A stretch of DNA of 64,000 nucleotides from JAYRSJ01 sp041920215 (GCA_041920215.1 JAYRSJ010000016.1:39463-103462); one strand, 5' to 3'. Shown: positions 42,702 through 52,063, counted from the stretch's first letter. Program-made: numbers and translations. The notes: generated from the sequence alone by a model not told the origin.

Positions 42702-43775
42702 ATGACCGAGCCGAACAAACCCGCCGCCCTGATGAATCGCGGCTTCCTGCTGCTGCTGGCCCTGGTGACGCTGGCCTTCGGCTGGATACTCTGGCCCATG
42801 GCCGGCGCGGTGCTGTGGGCGGTGGCCATGGCCATCGTCTTCCGGCCGCTCTACCAGCGCATGCTGGGCCGCAGCCGCGGGCGCGCCAATCTGGCTGCGC
42901 TGGGTGCCCTGAGCGTGATCCTGCTGCTGGTGGTGCTGCCGCTGACCTTTGTGCTGAGCGCCCTGGTGCAGGAGGGCACGGCCGTCTACGCGATGGTCAA
43001 GTCGGGCCAGTTCAACTTCAACACCTATGTGCAGCAGGTCTACGCCGCGCTGCCGACCGGCCTGCTGCAGCTGCTGGACCGCCTGGGCCTGGGCAATCTG
43101 GCCGGGGTGCAGAGCAAGCTGGGCGCCGCGCTCAACCAGGGCAGCCAGCTGATCGCGGCCAAGACCCTCAGCATCGGCCAGGACACCTTCGACTTCCTGG
43201 TGAGCTTCTTTGTGATGCTCTACCTGCTGTTCTTCCTGCTGCGCGACGGCGAGCAGCTGGCCGCGCGCATACGCGATACCCTGCCCCTGCCCGACCCCTA
43301 CAAGCGGCAGCTGGCGGAGAAGTTCCGCACCGTGATCCGTGCCACCGTCAAGGGCAATATCGCGGTGGCCGCGCTGCAGGGCGCTCTGGGTGGCCTGGCC
43401 TTCTGGGTGCTGGACATCCACGCGCCGGTGTTGTGGGCGGTGCTGATGGCCTTTCTGTCGCTGCTGCCGGCGGTGGGGGCCGGCCTGGTGTGGCTGCCGG
43501 TGGCCCTGTATCTGCTGGCCACCGGCGCGCTCGGCGCGGGCCTGGGCCTGATCGCCTACGGCACCCTGGTGATCGGCATGGTGGACAACGTGCTGCGTCC
43601 GCTGATGGTCGGCAAGGACACCAAGATGCCCGACTATGTGGTGCTGCTCTCGACCCTGGGCGGCATGGCGGTATTCGGCCTCAACGGCTTTGTGATCGGC
43701 CCGCTGATCGCCGCGATGTTCATCGCGGTCTGGGACATCGTCGCGGCCGAGCGCCGCTACCCGCACCACGATTAG
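42702..43775 (+). CDS. AI-2E family transporter
   Basis: 357 residues with an AGGAG site before the ATG at 42702. About seven or eight membrane helices; the first pair 'GFLLLLALVTLAFGWILWPMAGAVLWAVAMAIVFRPLYQR' and the late 'ILDIHAPVLWAVLMAFLSLLPAVGAGLVWLPVALYLL'-type segment with 'GMVDNVLRPLMVGKDTKMPDYVVLLSTLGGMAVFGLNGFVIGPLI' are diagnostic of the family (UPF0118). Members export AI-2 or other small molecules or act as antiporters. The substrate here is unknown. It follows mpl by 28 bases. Confidence 0.92.
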   Translation: MTEPNKPAALMNRGFLLLLALVTLAFGWILWPMAGAVLWAVAMAIVFRPLYQRMLGRSRGRANLAALGALSVILLLVVLPLTFVLSALVQEGTAVYAMVKSGQFNFNTYVQQVYAALPTGLLQLLDRLGLGNLAGVQSKLGAALNQGSQLIAAKTLSIGQDTFDFLVSFFVMLYLLFFLLRDGEQLAARIRDTLPLPDPYKRQLAEKFRTVIRATVKGNIAVAALQGALGGLAFWVLDIHAPVLWAVLMAFLSLLPAVGAGLVWLPVALYLLATGALGAGLGLIAYGTLVIGMVDNVLRPLMVGKDTKMPDYVVLLSTLGGMAVFGLNGFVIGPLIAAMFIAVWDIVAAERRYPHHD

Positions 43776-43815
43776 CTATATCCGTCACTCGATTCGAACA
43801 GGGAGATGATAAAAA

Positions 43816-45147
43816 ATGACACAGGAACAGTTCGACCGTCTGACCCGTCGCCAGGCACTCATCGCCCTGGGGGCACTGCCTGCCCTGTCCTTGACGGCGT
43901 GCGGAGGCGGCGGCGCCGGCGGAGGTTCCGGTGAGGGGCCAGCGCCGGAACCCGGCATGAACCGCACCGAGCTGGCTCGCTTCGCGGCCGATGGCGGCAC
44001 CCTCGAGATCGCGGCAGGCGATTACACCCTGCTGAGTGGACATCTGCAGCCCGCGCCCCCGGGCACGCCTCCGTCAAGCACGCCGGTGAACAACGGCCAG
44101 CGCATCCACTGGCGCTGCCTGGGTGAAGCGAAGGCGGAGAACTTGCAGCCGCTGGGCGACACCGCGGGCATACAGGGATGGGCGATCGCAGCGAACGGCG
44201 CTGTCTATGGCTTGTTCAAAGGCGCCGATGCGTCCCGGGATGCCCTGATTCTCTGGGCTGCCAACGGCAGCCGCACCGCGTTGACCGCCTTCACCGGGTC
44301 GGGTCTGGCCGGCTGCGGGCCCCGGCTGCTCGGTGACGACTGGATTGCCTCGGATCAGTCGGCGCTGCACCTGCCCTCGCGTCAGACATGGCAGTTGCCC
44401 GCGTCGCTGTTCACGGCAGATGGTCAGATCGACGTGCATTACGGAAGCCAGGGCGCTGAAAGCGTCGCCTGGACGCCGTCGCGAACCTTCACCCTGGTGC
44501 AGGACAAGCCGGTCTTCGTCGTCACGGGTGTACCGGGGCGGGGCGCGCTGCCGGCACGCCTGTACGCTCATGACCTACAGTCAGGCCAGGCCCAGGTGCT
44601 GGCCCAGCACGCCGAGCTCCACCAGGCCTGGCCACAGACGGATGGGCAGCGACTGGCCTGGGTGCAAAGCACGACCCTGACGCCGCCAGGAGGCCGGGAT
44701 CACTTCATGTTCGATCTGCGTGTGGCGCCCTTGGGTGATCCGAACGCGGCGCGACTGGTCGCCAGCCAGGCCGGTGCCTTCGCGCTGGCGGGCGGAACGC
44801 TGGCCTGGCAGGAGGGATTGAGTGTGGCCGCACAAGGCGGCGCCACATCGCCATTCGCTTCGGCCATCTGGGTGGACGATGGAAGTGCTGGCGGCTTGCG
44901 TCTCGCTCAAGGACTCGACCTCGAACTTGCCGGCGCTGGCCATGGTGCCGTGGTCTGGCGCATGGGCTCGGCGCGAACGCCCGAATCCGCGCCTCAGGGC
45001 ACCTGGCTGTGGACGCGCTCGGGAGGTACCCGGAAGGTCTCGAACAAGTCAGTGTTCTTCCCGGTCATCCTGCCCGGCAGGCTTTACTTCTGCGACGGGC
45101 ATAGCTACGAGCAGCGGGTGGTCTATCGGGTCGATTTCCAAGCCTAG
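43816..45147 (+). CDS. Unrecognised lipoprotein, Tat-like signal
   Basis: 443 residues; I do not recognise the family. The front has twin arginines (RLTRRQALIALGALPALSL) and a lipobox LTAC with Cys29, then a Gly-rich spacer, so it is probably an exported lipoprotein. The rest has short repeated beta-type segments with Trp and Asp ('IHWRCLGEA', 'WAIAANGAVYGLF', 'LILWAANGS', 'RLAWVQS'), like a beta-propeller or WD/Kelch-type protein. A GGGAG site precedes the ATG. Base use is a little less GC-biased than the neighbours. It is separate from the AI-2E gene and convergent with the metalloprotease locus. Confidence 0.7.
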   Translation: MTQEQFDRLTRRQALIALGALPALSLTACGGGGAGGGSGEGPAPEPGMNRTELARFAADGGTLEIAAGDYTLLSGHLQPAPPGTPPSSTPVNNGQRIHWRCLGEAKAENLQPLGDTAGIQGWAIAANGAVYGLFKGADASRDALILWAANGSRTALTAFTGSGLAGCGPRLLGDDWIASDQSALHLPSRQTWQLPASLFTADGQIDVHYGSQGAESVAWTPSRTFTLVQDKPVFVVTGVPGRGALPARLYAHDLQSGQAQVLAQHAELHQAWPQTDGQRLAWVQSTTLTPPGGRDHFMFDLRVAPLGDPNAARLVASQAGAFALAGGTLAWQEGLSVAAQGGATSPFASAIWVDDGSAGGLRLAQGLDLELAGAGHGAVVWRMGSARTPESAPQGTWLWTRSGGTRKVSNKSVFFPVILPGRLYFCDGHSYEQRVVYRVDFQA

Positions 45148-45205
45148 CTGTAGGGCGGGCTGCGATCGCAAGGCCCGTCAGCACCCCCGCCGTCGGCCCT
45201 GCCGC

Positions 45206-45412
45206 TCAGCTGCGCGCCATCGTCGCGCTGAGTGCGGCCGACAGCGTGCTGAGGTGCTCGGCCAGATCAGCGCGGGGCTCGACCGACAAGCCGCCGCGGG
45301 CTGCCGCGCTACGCAGCTGCGCCTGGCTGCCGGCGCAGAAGCTCAGCAGCAGCGCCATGGCGAGCGCCTGGAGGTGCCAGACCGCGCCCGTCTTCCTGTC
45401 GTCAACAGGCAT
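45206..45412 (-). CDS. Small secreted protein, duplicate of the metalloprotease C-terminal tail
   Basis: 68 residues from the ATG at 45410-45412, which has a strong GGAGGAG site. A second ATG at 45442 overlaps the metalloprotease stop as TGATG and would add 10 residues. The front (HLQALAMALLLSFCAGSQAQ) is a likely signal peptide. The remainder, RGGLSVEPRADLAEHL and on to MARS, is clearly related to the last about 40 residues of the upstream metalloprotease, RGGLSVETRAHLAENL to MSRS. It looks like a tail copy kept as a separate small protein. Function unknown; it may interact with the protease. Confidence 0.65.
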   Translation of the reverse strand: MPVDDRKTGAVWHLQALAMALLLSFCAGSQAQLRSAAARGGLSVEPRADLAEHLSTLSAALSATMARS

Positions 45413-45546
45413 GGGGCCTCGCTCCTCCAGGGCGGCTCGCATCAGCTGCGGCTCATCGTCGCGCGCAGGGCCTCGGTCAGCGCACCCAGGTTCTCGGCCA
45501 GATGGGCGCGGGTCTCGACCGACAGACCGCCGCGGCCCAGGGCCGT
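45206..45546. repeat. Diverged direct repeat, about 105 bp, offset 236 bp
   Basis: The stretch 45206-45310 aligns with 45442-45546 at roughly three quarters identity by eye; shared blocks include catcgtcgcg, tcggccagat and ctcgaccgaca. The second copy codes for the metalloprotease C-terminus, the first for the tail of the small protein. Confidence 0.75.
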
Positions 45547-48153
45547 GCGCAGCTCGCCTTGCAGCTGGGTGGCGTTGTGGCGCAGCAGGCTCAGGGCGTC
45601 GGCCGGCAGGGCCGGCGAGCCGCGAGTCAGCAGGGTCTGCAGGCGCTTCATATGCTCGCGCTGCAGATTGCGGCGCAGGCGGTCGATCTCGCGGCCCGAT
45701 TTCAGCTCGCTCCAGATGCTGCCCTGCAGCGTGGCATAGACCTCGTTGAGCGAGATCAGGCCACGGCGCTGCTCGGCTGCCACATAGGCGGGCAGATCCA
45801 GCAGGCGCTGCGCGGTGGCGCCGTTCATCAGACGGTCCAGGGCCACCAGCTGCACCCGCGACACGCTGCCCGACAGATTGACCAGGCCGCCGCGGTCCCA
45901 CTCGTTGTAGTCCACCGTCAGCGAGGACATCAGCTCGGGGCTGAAGCGGAAGCTGGCTTCGCTGAACAGGCCGCTGGCCAGGAACTGCAGGGCCTCGCGC
46001 TGCTTGGCCGGCTCCACCGGCTTGAAGGCCGGGCGTGCGGTGGTGCCCGGCACATCGCGCACCGCATGGACACCGCCCACATACTTGCCGACCAGCTCGG
46101 CCGCGCGCTGCAGCTGGCCGAAGCCGGCCAGCAGCGAGCGACGCTGACGCAGCGGATCGTCGCCGGCCTGGGGCTTGCGCTCCTGCACCCGCGCCCAGAG
46201 TTCCTGCGAGAGCTTCAGGCGCTTCTTGTAATAGGCCAGCGGGTCGTCACCGAGGTCGAAGCGGTTGGCCAGCGGGTCCATGCCGTCATAGGGGCCGAAG
46301 CCACCGGCATCGGCGTCGTCCGCATAGGCCAGCAACGGCTCGGTCGAGCGCGCGGCGATCTTGGCCAGTTCGGCGGCCTCCTGCTCGGGCGCAATCGGCT
46401 TGTAGGCGTACTCGATCGCCCAGTAGTCGTAGGCGCCCAGCGTGGTGTTGTTGAAGCTGGCCTGCGGCTCGCCCTTGAGCGCCAGGTTGTAGGCGTTGTA
46501 GTCCATCACCGAGCTGGAGATGCCCCGGCTTTCGGTGAAGGCCTTGTCCTGCAGCTGCTTCTGGGTGACCGTCGTCGAGGCCTTGAAGTTGTGCTTCAGG
46601 CCCAGGGTGTGACCGACCTCATGCATGATGACGTCCTTGATCACCGCCTGCACAAAGGCTTCGGCCTCGGGACCGTCCGGCGCGATATCGCCGCGGGCTT
46701 CCAGCAAGTCCAGCGCAAAGTCCATCTCCTGCGCCGCTTCCTGCGCGAAGGTGCACAGCGCCTCGGCCGGATTCTTGCCACCGGCCCAGGCCTGGCTCAG
46801 CTGGGCCAGACGCTGCTGGCTGGACAGGCCCACATCCTCGACGATCAGGCGGCGCGAACCGCGGGCGAACACATCGCTCATGCCGATGTCGGCATCGAGG
46901 ATTTCGCCGCTGCGCGGGTCCACATGGCTGGGGCCGATCGCGAAGCCCACATCGGCGCCGACAAACCAGCGGATGGAGGCATGGCCAGCGTCCATATTGT
47001 CCCAGTCCGCATCGTCGGGCTGCTGCTTGGCGACCACCGCGTTCTTGAAGCCGATCTTCTCGAAGGCCTTGTTCCACTCGAGGATGCCGGCCTCCACCGC
47101 GGCCCGGTACTTGACCGGGATGTTCTTGTCCATCCAGTAGGTGATGGGCTTGACCGGCTCGGACAGCGCGGCCGCCGGGTCCTTCTTCTCCAGGCGCCAG
47201 CGCTGCACATAGTGGACGCGCGGGTTGGCCTTCATATCACCGCCCAGATCGGTGAAGGATTCGGTGAAGTGGCCCAGCCGGCGATCCGACAGACGCACCG
47301 GCATGGGCGTCTCGGGCAGGGCTGCGAAGCTGTAGACATAGTCGACGAAGAAGCTGCGCGGGTCCGGCGTGGACTGAGGCGGCGTCGGCATCGGCACCGG
47401 GCTGGGCGAAGGCACCAGCGGCGGAGCCGGGATGCGGGCCGTCGCGAAATGCATGCGCGCGGTCAGCGTCGAGAGCTGGGCCTCGGCGCGGGCCGCCTCG
47501 AACGAGGAATTGGCCTTGTCCAGCGCATAGGGCAGGCGATAGGCCATCTCCAGGCGGGTCGAGTAGCCAGGGATGTCGTTGAGCAGGAAGCCGGCATCGA
47601 TCAGCACGGACTTGCGCTCCGGATGCTCGGCGCTGGCCACCGGGCCGGCGCCGATCAGGCTGGGCGAGAAGGCCTGGTCGATGGCCCGCTTGCTGCCCTG
47701 CTCGCCGGCCGCGCGGAACTTGGTGTTCAGCGCGATCAGCTGGATCTGCTTGCCCACCTGGCGGAACTCGACCATCCAGTCCTGGCCCATCTGGCTGGCG
47801 TAGAGACCACGCTCGCCGACCGAGTTGGCGATATTGACGGTGAACAGGAAGGGCTTGCCCAGCATGGCCTTGGGGATCTCGATCCAGACCTTGTCGTCCT
47901 TGCGCCAGATCGGGAACAGGCCGTCCTGCTGCTTGGCATCCTTGGTGACGTCGGCAAAGGGCTTGGGCGCGGTCGGGTCGGCGGGGGGCTTGGCCGCAGG
48001 CGCCTTGCCGGGGGCCGAGGCAGCCGCCGCAGGCGCAGCCGGCGCCTCGGGCTTGGACTCGACGGTGGCGCAGGCGCTCAGCAGCAGCACTGCTGCAGCC
48101 ACGCAGGAGAGGCTCAGGCCGCGCGGGCCCAGCTTGGAAGAAGCTTCAGTCAT
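45442..48153 (-). CDS. Zinc-dependent metalloprotease (DUF5117/DUF4953 type), lipoprotein
   Basis: 903 residues. A lipoprotein signal (LLLSACA) is followed by an Ala/Pro-rich linker, a DUF5117-like domain ('LFPIWRKDDKVWIEIPKAMLGKPFLF'), and a metzincin-type catalytic domain with HEVGHTLGLKH at 511-521 (Glu512 catalytic, three His zinc ligands). 'SSVMDYNAYNLAL' gives the Met-turn. The C-terminal domain after about 560 is DUF4953-like. Such large proteins are secreted or surface-attached in Betaproteobacteria and Bacteroidetes; the substrate is not known. A small tail duplicate lies just downstream. Confidence 0.93.
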   Translation of the reverse strand: MTEASSKLGPRGLSLSCVAAAVLLLSACATVESKPEAPAAPAAAASAPGKAPAAKPPADPTAPKPFADVTKDAKQQDGLFPIWRKDDKVWIEIPKAMLGKPFLFTVNIANSVGERGLYASQMGQDWMVEFRQVGKQIQLIALNTKFRAAGEQGSKRAIDQAFSPSLIGAGPVASAEHPERKSVLIDAGFLLNDIPGYSTRLEMAYRLPYALDKANSSFEAARAEAQLSTLTARMHFATARIPAPPLVPSPSPVPMPTPPQSTPDPRSFFVDYVYSFAALPETPMPVRLSDRRLGHFTESFTDLGGDMKANPRVHYVQRWRLEKKDPAAALSEPVKPITYWMDKNIPVKYRAAVEAGILEWNKAFEKIGFKNAVVAKQQPDDADWDNMDAGHASIRWFVGADVGFAIGPSHVDPRSGEILDADIGMSDVFARGSRRLIVEDVGLSSQQRLAQLSQAWAGGKNPAEALCTFAQEAAQEMDFALDLLEARGDIAPDGPEAEAFVQAVIKDVIMHEVGHTLGLKHNFKASTTVTQKQLQDKAFTESRGISSSVMDYNAYNLALKGEPQASFNNTTLGAYDYWAIEYAYKPIAPEQEAAELAKIAARSTEPLLAYADDADAGGFGPYDGMDPLANRFDLGDDPLAYYKKRLKLSQELWARVQERKPQAGDDPLRQRRSLLAGFGQLQRAAELVGKYVGGVHAVRDVPGTTARPAFKPVEPAKQREALQFLASGLFSEASFRFSPELMSSLTVDYNEWDRGGLVNLSGSVSRVQLVALDRLMNGATAQRLLDLPAYVAAEQRRGLISLNEVYATLQGSIWSELKSGREIDRLRRNLQREHMKRLQTLLTRGSPALPADALSLLRHNATQLQGELRTALGRGGLSVETRAHLAENLGALTEALRATMSRS

Positions 48154-48351
48154 CGGTGCTTTCCCTTGGGTGGATCGACGCCAGCGTCAGCGCCGCCCGG
48201 TGAATTGATCAAAGGCGCGACTTTCCCTTGCCACCCCGGGCGCGTCAATGCGGCCAAACTCCAACCAGACCTTGAAAACCGTGCTTCGTCGCACACGGCT
48301 GCCGGCACTCGCGCCGCCTCGGGGCAAACCCGAGCACGGCCAGGCCGACCC

Positions 48352-50061
48352 TCAGGGAAGGTCCAGCCGCTTGAAGACAATGTCCTCGGCCACCGCGCCG
48401 GAGAGCCGGAAACCGTTCACCCGATTGGCGCCATCCCGTTGAAAGACCAGGCGCTGGAAGAACCACTCGGAGCTAGCGAAAGTGTCCGTCTGGTAGGGCC
48501 ACAAGGCGATGGGCGAGCGCCGCGGATGGCTGGCGACCAGCTGACCCTTGAGCAGCTTCAGCTCGTAGGCGCTGCGCAGCTCAGCGCTGTAGTAGTGCCC
48601 CAGATAATGCTCCAGCGGGGTGCTGGCGGCCGCGAAAGATGCCAGCACGATCCGCCGGGCCGGCAGGGCCCCGTGCAGGCCGATCCGGTAGCTGAAGCGC
48701 TGTGGCCGGCCACCGGCGACGGCAGGGAACTCGATGCCGATATCGCTGCCGGGATTGAGCAGGAAGCTGGTGGCGGTTCGCGGCTGCAGCTCGACGCGCT
48801 CGCGCGATCCCAGGGGGGCGAAGAACAGGCGCTCCGCGTCGGCGCTGATGCTGAAGATCAGACCGGGGAACAGCTCGTAGTCACCGGCATAGGCCGCGGC
48901 CATCTCCGGCGTGGGCACCGATGGTGCCAACACCGCCGCGCTGCGGAAGGCCGGGCGAGACGACAAATAGAGGTCGGCCACCGCGAAGGCAAGCTTGGCG
49001 GTGTCGAAATCGGCCGCATTGCTGAGCACCGCAACCGAGAAACGTTCCCCGGGGATGCGCAACAGAAAGCTGCGGTAGCCCGCGTCCCTGCCACCATGGC
49101 TCCAGCTATCCAGGCCCTTGTAAGGGCGGCGCTCCTGGCCCAGGGCGTAGGCGTTGACCGTGCCGTCGGCCAGGACGCCCTGCTCCTGCATGCGCTCGAT
49201 CGCAGCCCGGCCGCCGACGGTGGGTGTCTCGAGGTTCAGTGCCCAGCGGCCTAGATCCTCGGCCGTCGTCAGCAGACCGCTGGGCCCGGCGGTCGCATAG
49301 TTCAGCCCCTGCCGGGCATAGCCGCTCGGCCCGGGCGTGTAGGACTGCACCCGCGCCGGCACCAGCGTCGCAACATCGTCCTGGAACTGGGTGTGTCGCA
49401 TGCCCAGCGGGCCGAAGATGCGCTCGGTACAGAAGTCCCGCAAGCTCTGTCCGGAAACGCGTCGTACCACCTCGGCCAGTAAGCTGTAGCCTGAGTTGGT
49501 GTACTGGTAGGCCGAGCCCGGCGGGAAGTTGCCGCCACGTTGATCCAGCAGCAGCGCCAGCACCTGGGCGTCCGTGACCAGATCCTCCGAACGCCAGCCC
49601 GCGGCACCCAGCAGCGTCCATTGATCGCGCAGGCCATTGGTCTGGTTCAGCAGCTGGCGCAGCGTGACCGGCCCCAGCGCCGCGGCTTCCGGCAGGTAGC
49701 GGGCGAGCGGTTCGTCGATGGCGAGCTTGCCGTCCTGCTCCAGCAGCACGATGGCGAAGGCGGTGAACTGCTTGGAGACCGACGCGGCATGAAAGACCGA
49801 GCTCGGCGTGATCGCGACGCCATGTTCAAGGTCGGCGGACCCGACGGCCAGACTGGCCGCCAGCCTGCCGTCCAGCGTCACCGCGACGGCCACGCCGGGG
49901 GCGGCGGGTCTGTCCCAGGGCTGGAGGAGGGCTCGGACGCCGGCCAGCCGCGAGTCCGCGGCCGCGACCGGATCGGGGGGCGCCGGCGGCTGCGCTGTCG
50001 TGTGAGCGGCAGTTGCCAGCAGGCAGGTCGCCAGAAACCGGCGCGTCAGGATGGACCACAT
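48352..50061 (-). CDS. Serine hydrolase, beta-lactamase family (class C-like)
   Basis: 569 residues from the ATG at 50059-50061 with a GAGGGAA site. A signal peptide (MWSILTRRFLATCLLATAAH) leads to a penicillin-binding/beta-lactamase domain: nucleophile S94-V-S-K97, Y187-T-N189 and an HGG motif in 'SWSHGGRDAGYRSF'. An additional C-terminal region of about 190 residues forms a lipocalin-like or barrel domain found in esterase/peptidase members. It is likely a periplasmic esterase or D-amino-acid peptidase rather than an antibiotic-resistance enzyme. It follows the AraC-type regulator on the same strand. Confidence 0.9.
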   Translation of the reverse strand: MWSILTRRFLATCLLATAAHTTAQPPAPPDPVAAADSRLAGVRALLQPWDRPAAPGVAVAVTLDGRLAASLAVGSADLEHGVAITPSSVFHAASVSKQFTAFAIVLLEQDGKLAIDEPLARYLPEAAALGPVTLRQLLNQTNGLRDQWTLLGAAGWRSEDLVTDAQVLALLLDQRGGNFPPGSAYQYTNSGYSLLAEVVRRVSGQSLRDFCTERIFGPLGMRHTQFQDDVATLVPARVQSYTPGPSGYARQGLNYATAGPSGLLTTAEDLGRWALNLETPTVGGRAAIERMQEQGVLADGTVNAYALGQERRPYKGLDSWSHGGRDAGYRSFLLRIPGERFSVAVLSNAADFDTAKLAFAVADLYLSSRPAFRSAAVLAPSVPTPEMAAAYAGDYELFPGLIFSISADAERLFFAPLGSRERVELQPRTATSFLLNPGSDIGIEFPAVAGGRPQRFSYRIGLHGALPARRIVLASFAAASTPLEHYLGHYYSAELRSAYELKLLKGQLVASHPRRSPIALWPYQTDTFASSEWFFQRLVFQRDGANRVNGFRLSGAVAEDIVFKRLDLP

Positions 50062-50145
50062 GCGAAGTTCCCTCAAACAAAAGAGGGGCCCAGCATGTCC
50101 GGACCGGGCGCCGGACTCGACCGACTTCACGAAGTCGGTCGCCGG

Positions 50146-51276
50146 TCAGGGGGGTTGCAGCGTCATCGCCTCGCTCGACCGCGGCGTGCCGGCACGGCGG
50201 TAGGCCGACGGCGTCGAGCCCAGATGCTTGCTGAACGCCGCATTGAAGGACGACTTGGTATTGAACCCGGCCTCGAAGGCGATCTCGAGCACGCTCAGCT
50301 CACGCCGCGCCGGATCGAGCAGCAGGGCCGCCGCCCGCTGGACCCGGTACTGATTCACGAAGTCGAAGAAGTGGAGGCCCAGCTGCTGATTGAGCAGGTT
50401 CGATAGCTCGCGCTGGCCCAGACCCAGTTGCTCGGCGAGGCGGCGCACCGTCAGGGAGGGGTCGAGGTAGGGGGCCTGCGCTTCCATATGGGACCGCAGA
50501 CGGGCGATGGCCCCGGCTCCGGCCGGGTGCTGCGCGACCGGTTCCGACACCTCGGCCGGGGCCGCCGCCAGCTCGTCCTCCAGGCCCAGGAAGAGATCCT
50601 GGCGAAGCAGGGCGGACAGCGTCATGCCACAGACAACCGCGACAGCCACCCCCGCCACCAGGAGCTCCAGCGCCGGTGCGGTGCTGCGCTGACCCAGCCA
50701 GGCCCAGCTCTTGACCAGCACCAGGCTGTGCGCCAGGAAGGATACCCCGGTCACGACGGCCAGCCACCGGAAGGTGAGCGCCGCCGGATTGGAGTGCGTC
50801 TGCGGGTAGGCACGCCGATACTGCACCAGCACCCCGACCATCAGCGCGATATACATATAGAACTGCCCATGCAGGGCGAGGCTGTTGAGCAGCCAGTCGA
50901 GGCCGTTCTCGGGCCCCCGACCCAGCGCCCGCGGCACGAGCGTTGCCAGGGACAGGCACGCCACCGCCACAGCAGCGATCCCGTGCCGGAACGTGGGTCG
51001 CGCCGGATAGCACAGCCGCACCGTGTAGACATACAGCAGGGGCATCTGCAGAAAGGCCAGCGGCAGCCGGTAGGGAAGCAGCTCACGCGCCACCGTCGGC
51101 AGCAGGGCGGCGGCCCAGCCGAGCGTATCGATGGCCGTCAGCAGCAAGAAGGCAGCGAGCAAGCGGTTCGCGGACCGCAGCGGACCGCGCACGATGAGCA
51201 GGAAGACGGCCAGCAGCAAGCAGAGGCTGCTGCACAGCAGGCCCATGCTGGTCAATAAGAGAGACTCGGAGGACAA
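50146..51276 (-). CDS. AraC-family regulator with N-terminal membrane domain
   Basis: 376 residues from a TTG start at 51274-51276 (AAGGAA site seven bases before it); an ATG at 51246 would give 366. About seven membrane helices fill the first 220 residues (LLLTSMGLLCSSLCLLLAVFLL and on). The C-terminal 100 residues are an AraC/XylS double helix-turn-helix ('LTVRRLAEQLGLGQRELSNLLNQQLG', 'SVLEIAFEAGFNTKSSFNAAFSKHLGSTPSAYRR'). Membrane-bound regulators of this layout respond to extracellular or membrane signals. It lies 84 bases upstream of the serine hydrolase, its likely target. Confidence 0.9.
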   Translation of the reverse strand: MSSESLLLTSMGLLCSSLCLLLAVFLLIVRGPLRSANRLLAAFLLLTAIDTLGWAAALLPTVARELLPYRLPLAFLQMPLLYVYTVRLCYPARPTFRHGIAAVAVACLSLATLVPRALGRGPENGLDWLLNSLALHGQFYMYIALMVGVLVQYRRAYPQTHSNPAALTFRWLAVVTGVSFLAHSLVLVKSWAWLGQRSTAPALELLVAGVAVAVVCGMTLSALLRQDLFLGLEDELAAAPAEVSEPVAQHPAGAGAIARLRSHMEAQAPYLDPSLTVRRLAEQLGLGQRELSNLLNQQLGLHFFDFVNQYRVQRAAALLLDPARRELSVLEIAFEAGFNTKSSFNAAFSKHLGSTPSAYRRAGTPRSSEAMTLQPP

Positions 51277-51454
51277 GCGCAGATTCCTTCCTGACCCCAG
51301 GGCGCCTGGGGCCGCACGATGAGCTGCCTTGCGTAGGCGGCCGCCGCAAGTGTGCATCAGTGCCTGCGCGTTGCAGCGCTGCTCGCAGAGGCGGGGCAGG
51401 CCACCGGCTGGCCCCGCGACGCCGGGCGAGCGCGAGCGGCTAGACTCGCGGCCC

Positions 51455-52063
51455 ATGCCCAGCGCCGCCTCACGCCACCGCCCGCCGACCACCCACCTGC
51501 TCTATCTGCACGGCTTCCGCTCCTCGCCGCGCTCAGCCAAGGCCCAGCGCATGGCCGCCTGGGTGGGCGAGCAACGCCCGGATCTGGTCTTCGCCTGCCC
51601 GCAGCTGCCACCCGCACCGGCCGAGGCGATCGCGCTGGCCGAATCCCTGGTGGCCGACTGGCCGCGCGACTCGATGGCGCTGATGGGCAGTTCGCTGGGC
51701 GGCTTCTATGCCACTGTGCTGGCCGAGCGCCTGGGCTGCCCGGCGGTGCTGCTTAATCCGGCGGTGGACCCGGCACGCGATCTGGCGAACTATCTGGGCG
51801 AGCAGAGCTGCTGGCAGGACCCCAGCCAGCGCTTCTATTTCCGGCCCGAATTCGTCGACCAGCTGCGCGTCCTGCGGCCCGGCGCGCTGAGCCGGCCCGA
51901 GCGCTATCTGGCCGTGATCGCCAAGGGCGACGAAGTGCTGGACTGGCGCGAGATGCACACCCGCTATGCCGACGGCCCGATCAAGCTGCTGGAAGGCAGT
52001 GACCACGGCTTGTCCGATTTCGACGACTACCTCCACGAACTGAGCGACTTCCTCCAGCTATGA
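51455..52063 (+). CDS. YqiA/YcfP-type alpha/beta hydrolase
   Basis: 202 residues from the ATG at 51455. 'THLLYLHGFRSSPRSAKAQRMAAWV', the nucleophile elbow 'LMGSSLGGFYATVLAERLG' with Ser, 'LLNPAVDPARDLANYLGEQ', 'AKGDEVLDWREM' and 'LLEGSDHGLSDFDDYL' with the catalytic His match the YqiA esterase group. E. coli YqiA hydrolyses short acyl esters. Its stop overlaps the next start as ATGA (52060-52063). Confidence 0.92.
   Translation: MPSAASRHRPPTTHLLYLHGFRSSPRSAKAQRMAAWVGEQRPDLVFACPQLPPAPAEAIALAESLVADWPRDSMALMGSSLGGFYATVLAERLGCPAVLLNPAVDPARDLANYLGEQSCWQDPSQRFYFRPEFVDQLRVLRPGALSRPERYLAVIAKGDEVLDWREMHTRYADGPIKLLEGSDHGLSDFDDYLHELSDFLQL

Noticed and set aside
45502..49254. A plus-strand open frame of 1250 codons opposite the metalloprotease and serine hydrolase
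   Set aside because: It spans two unrelated minus-strand genes and the gap between them and has no domain pattern; it is an antisense shadow.
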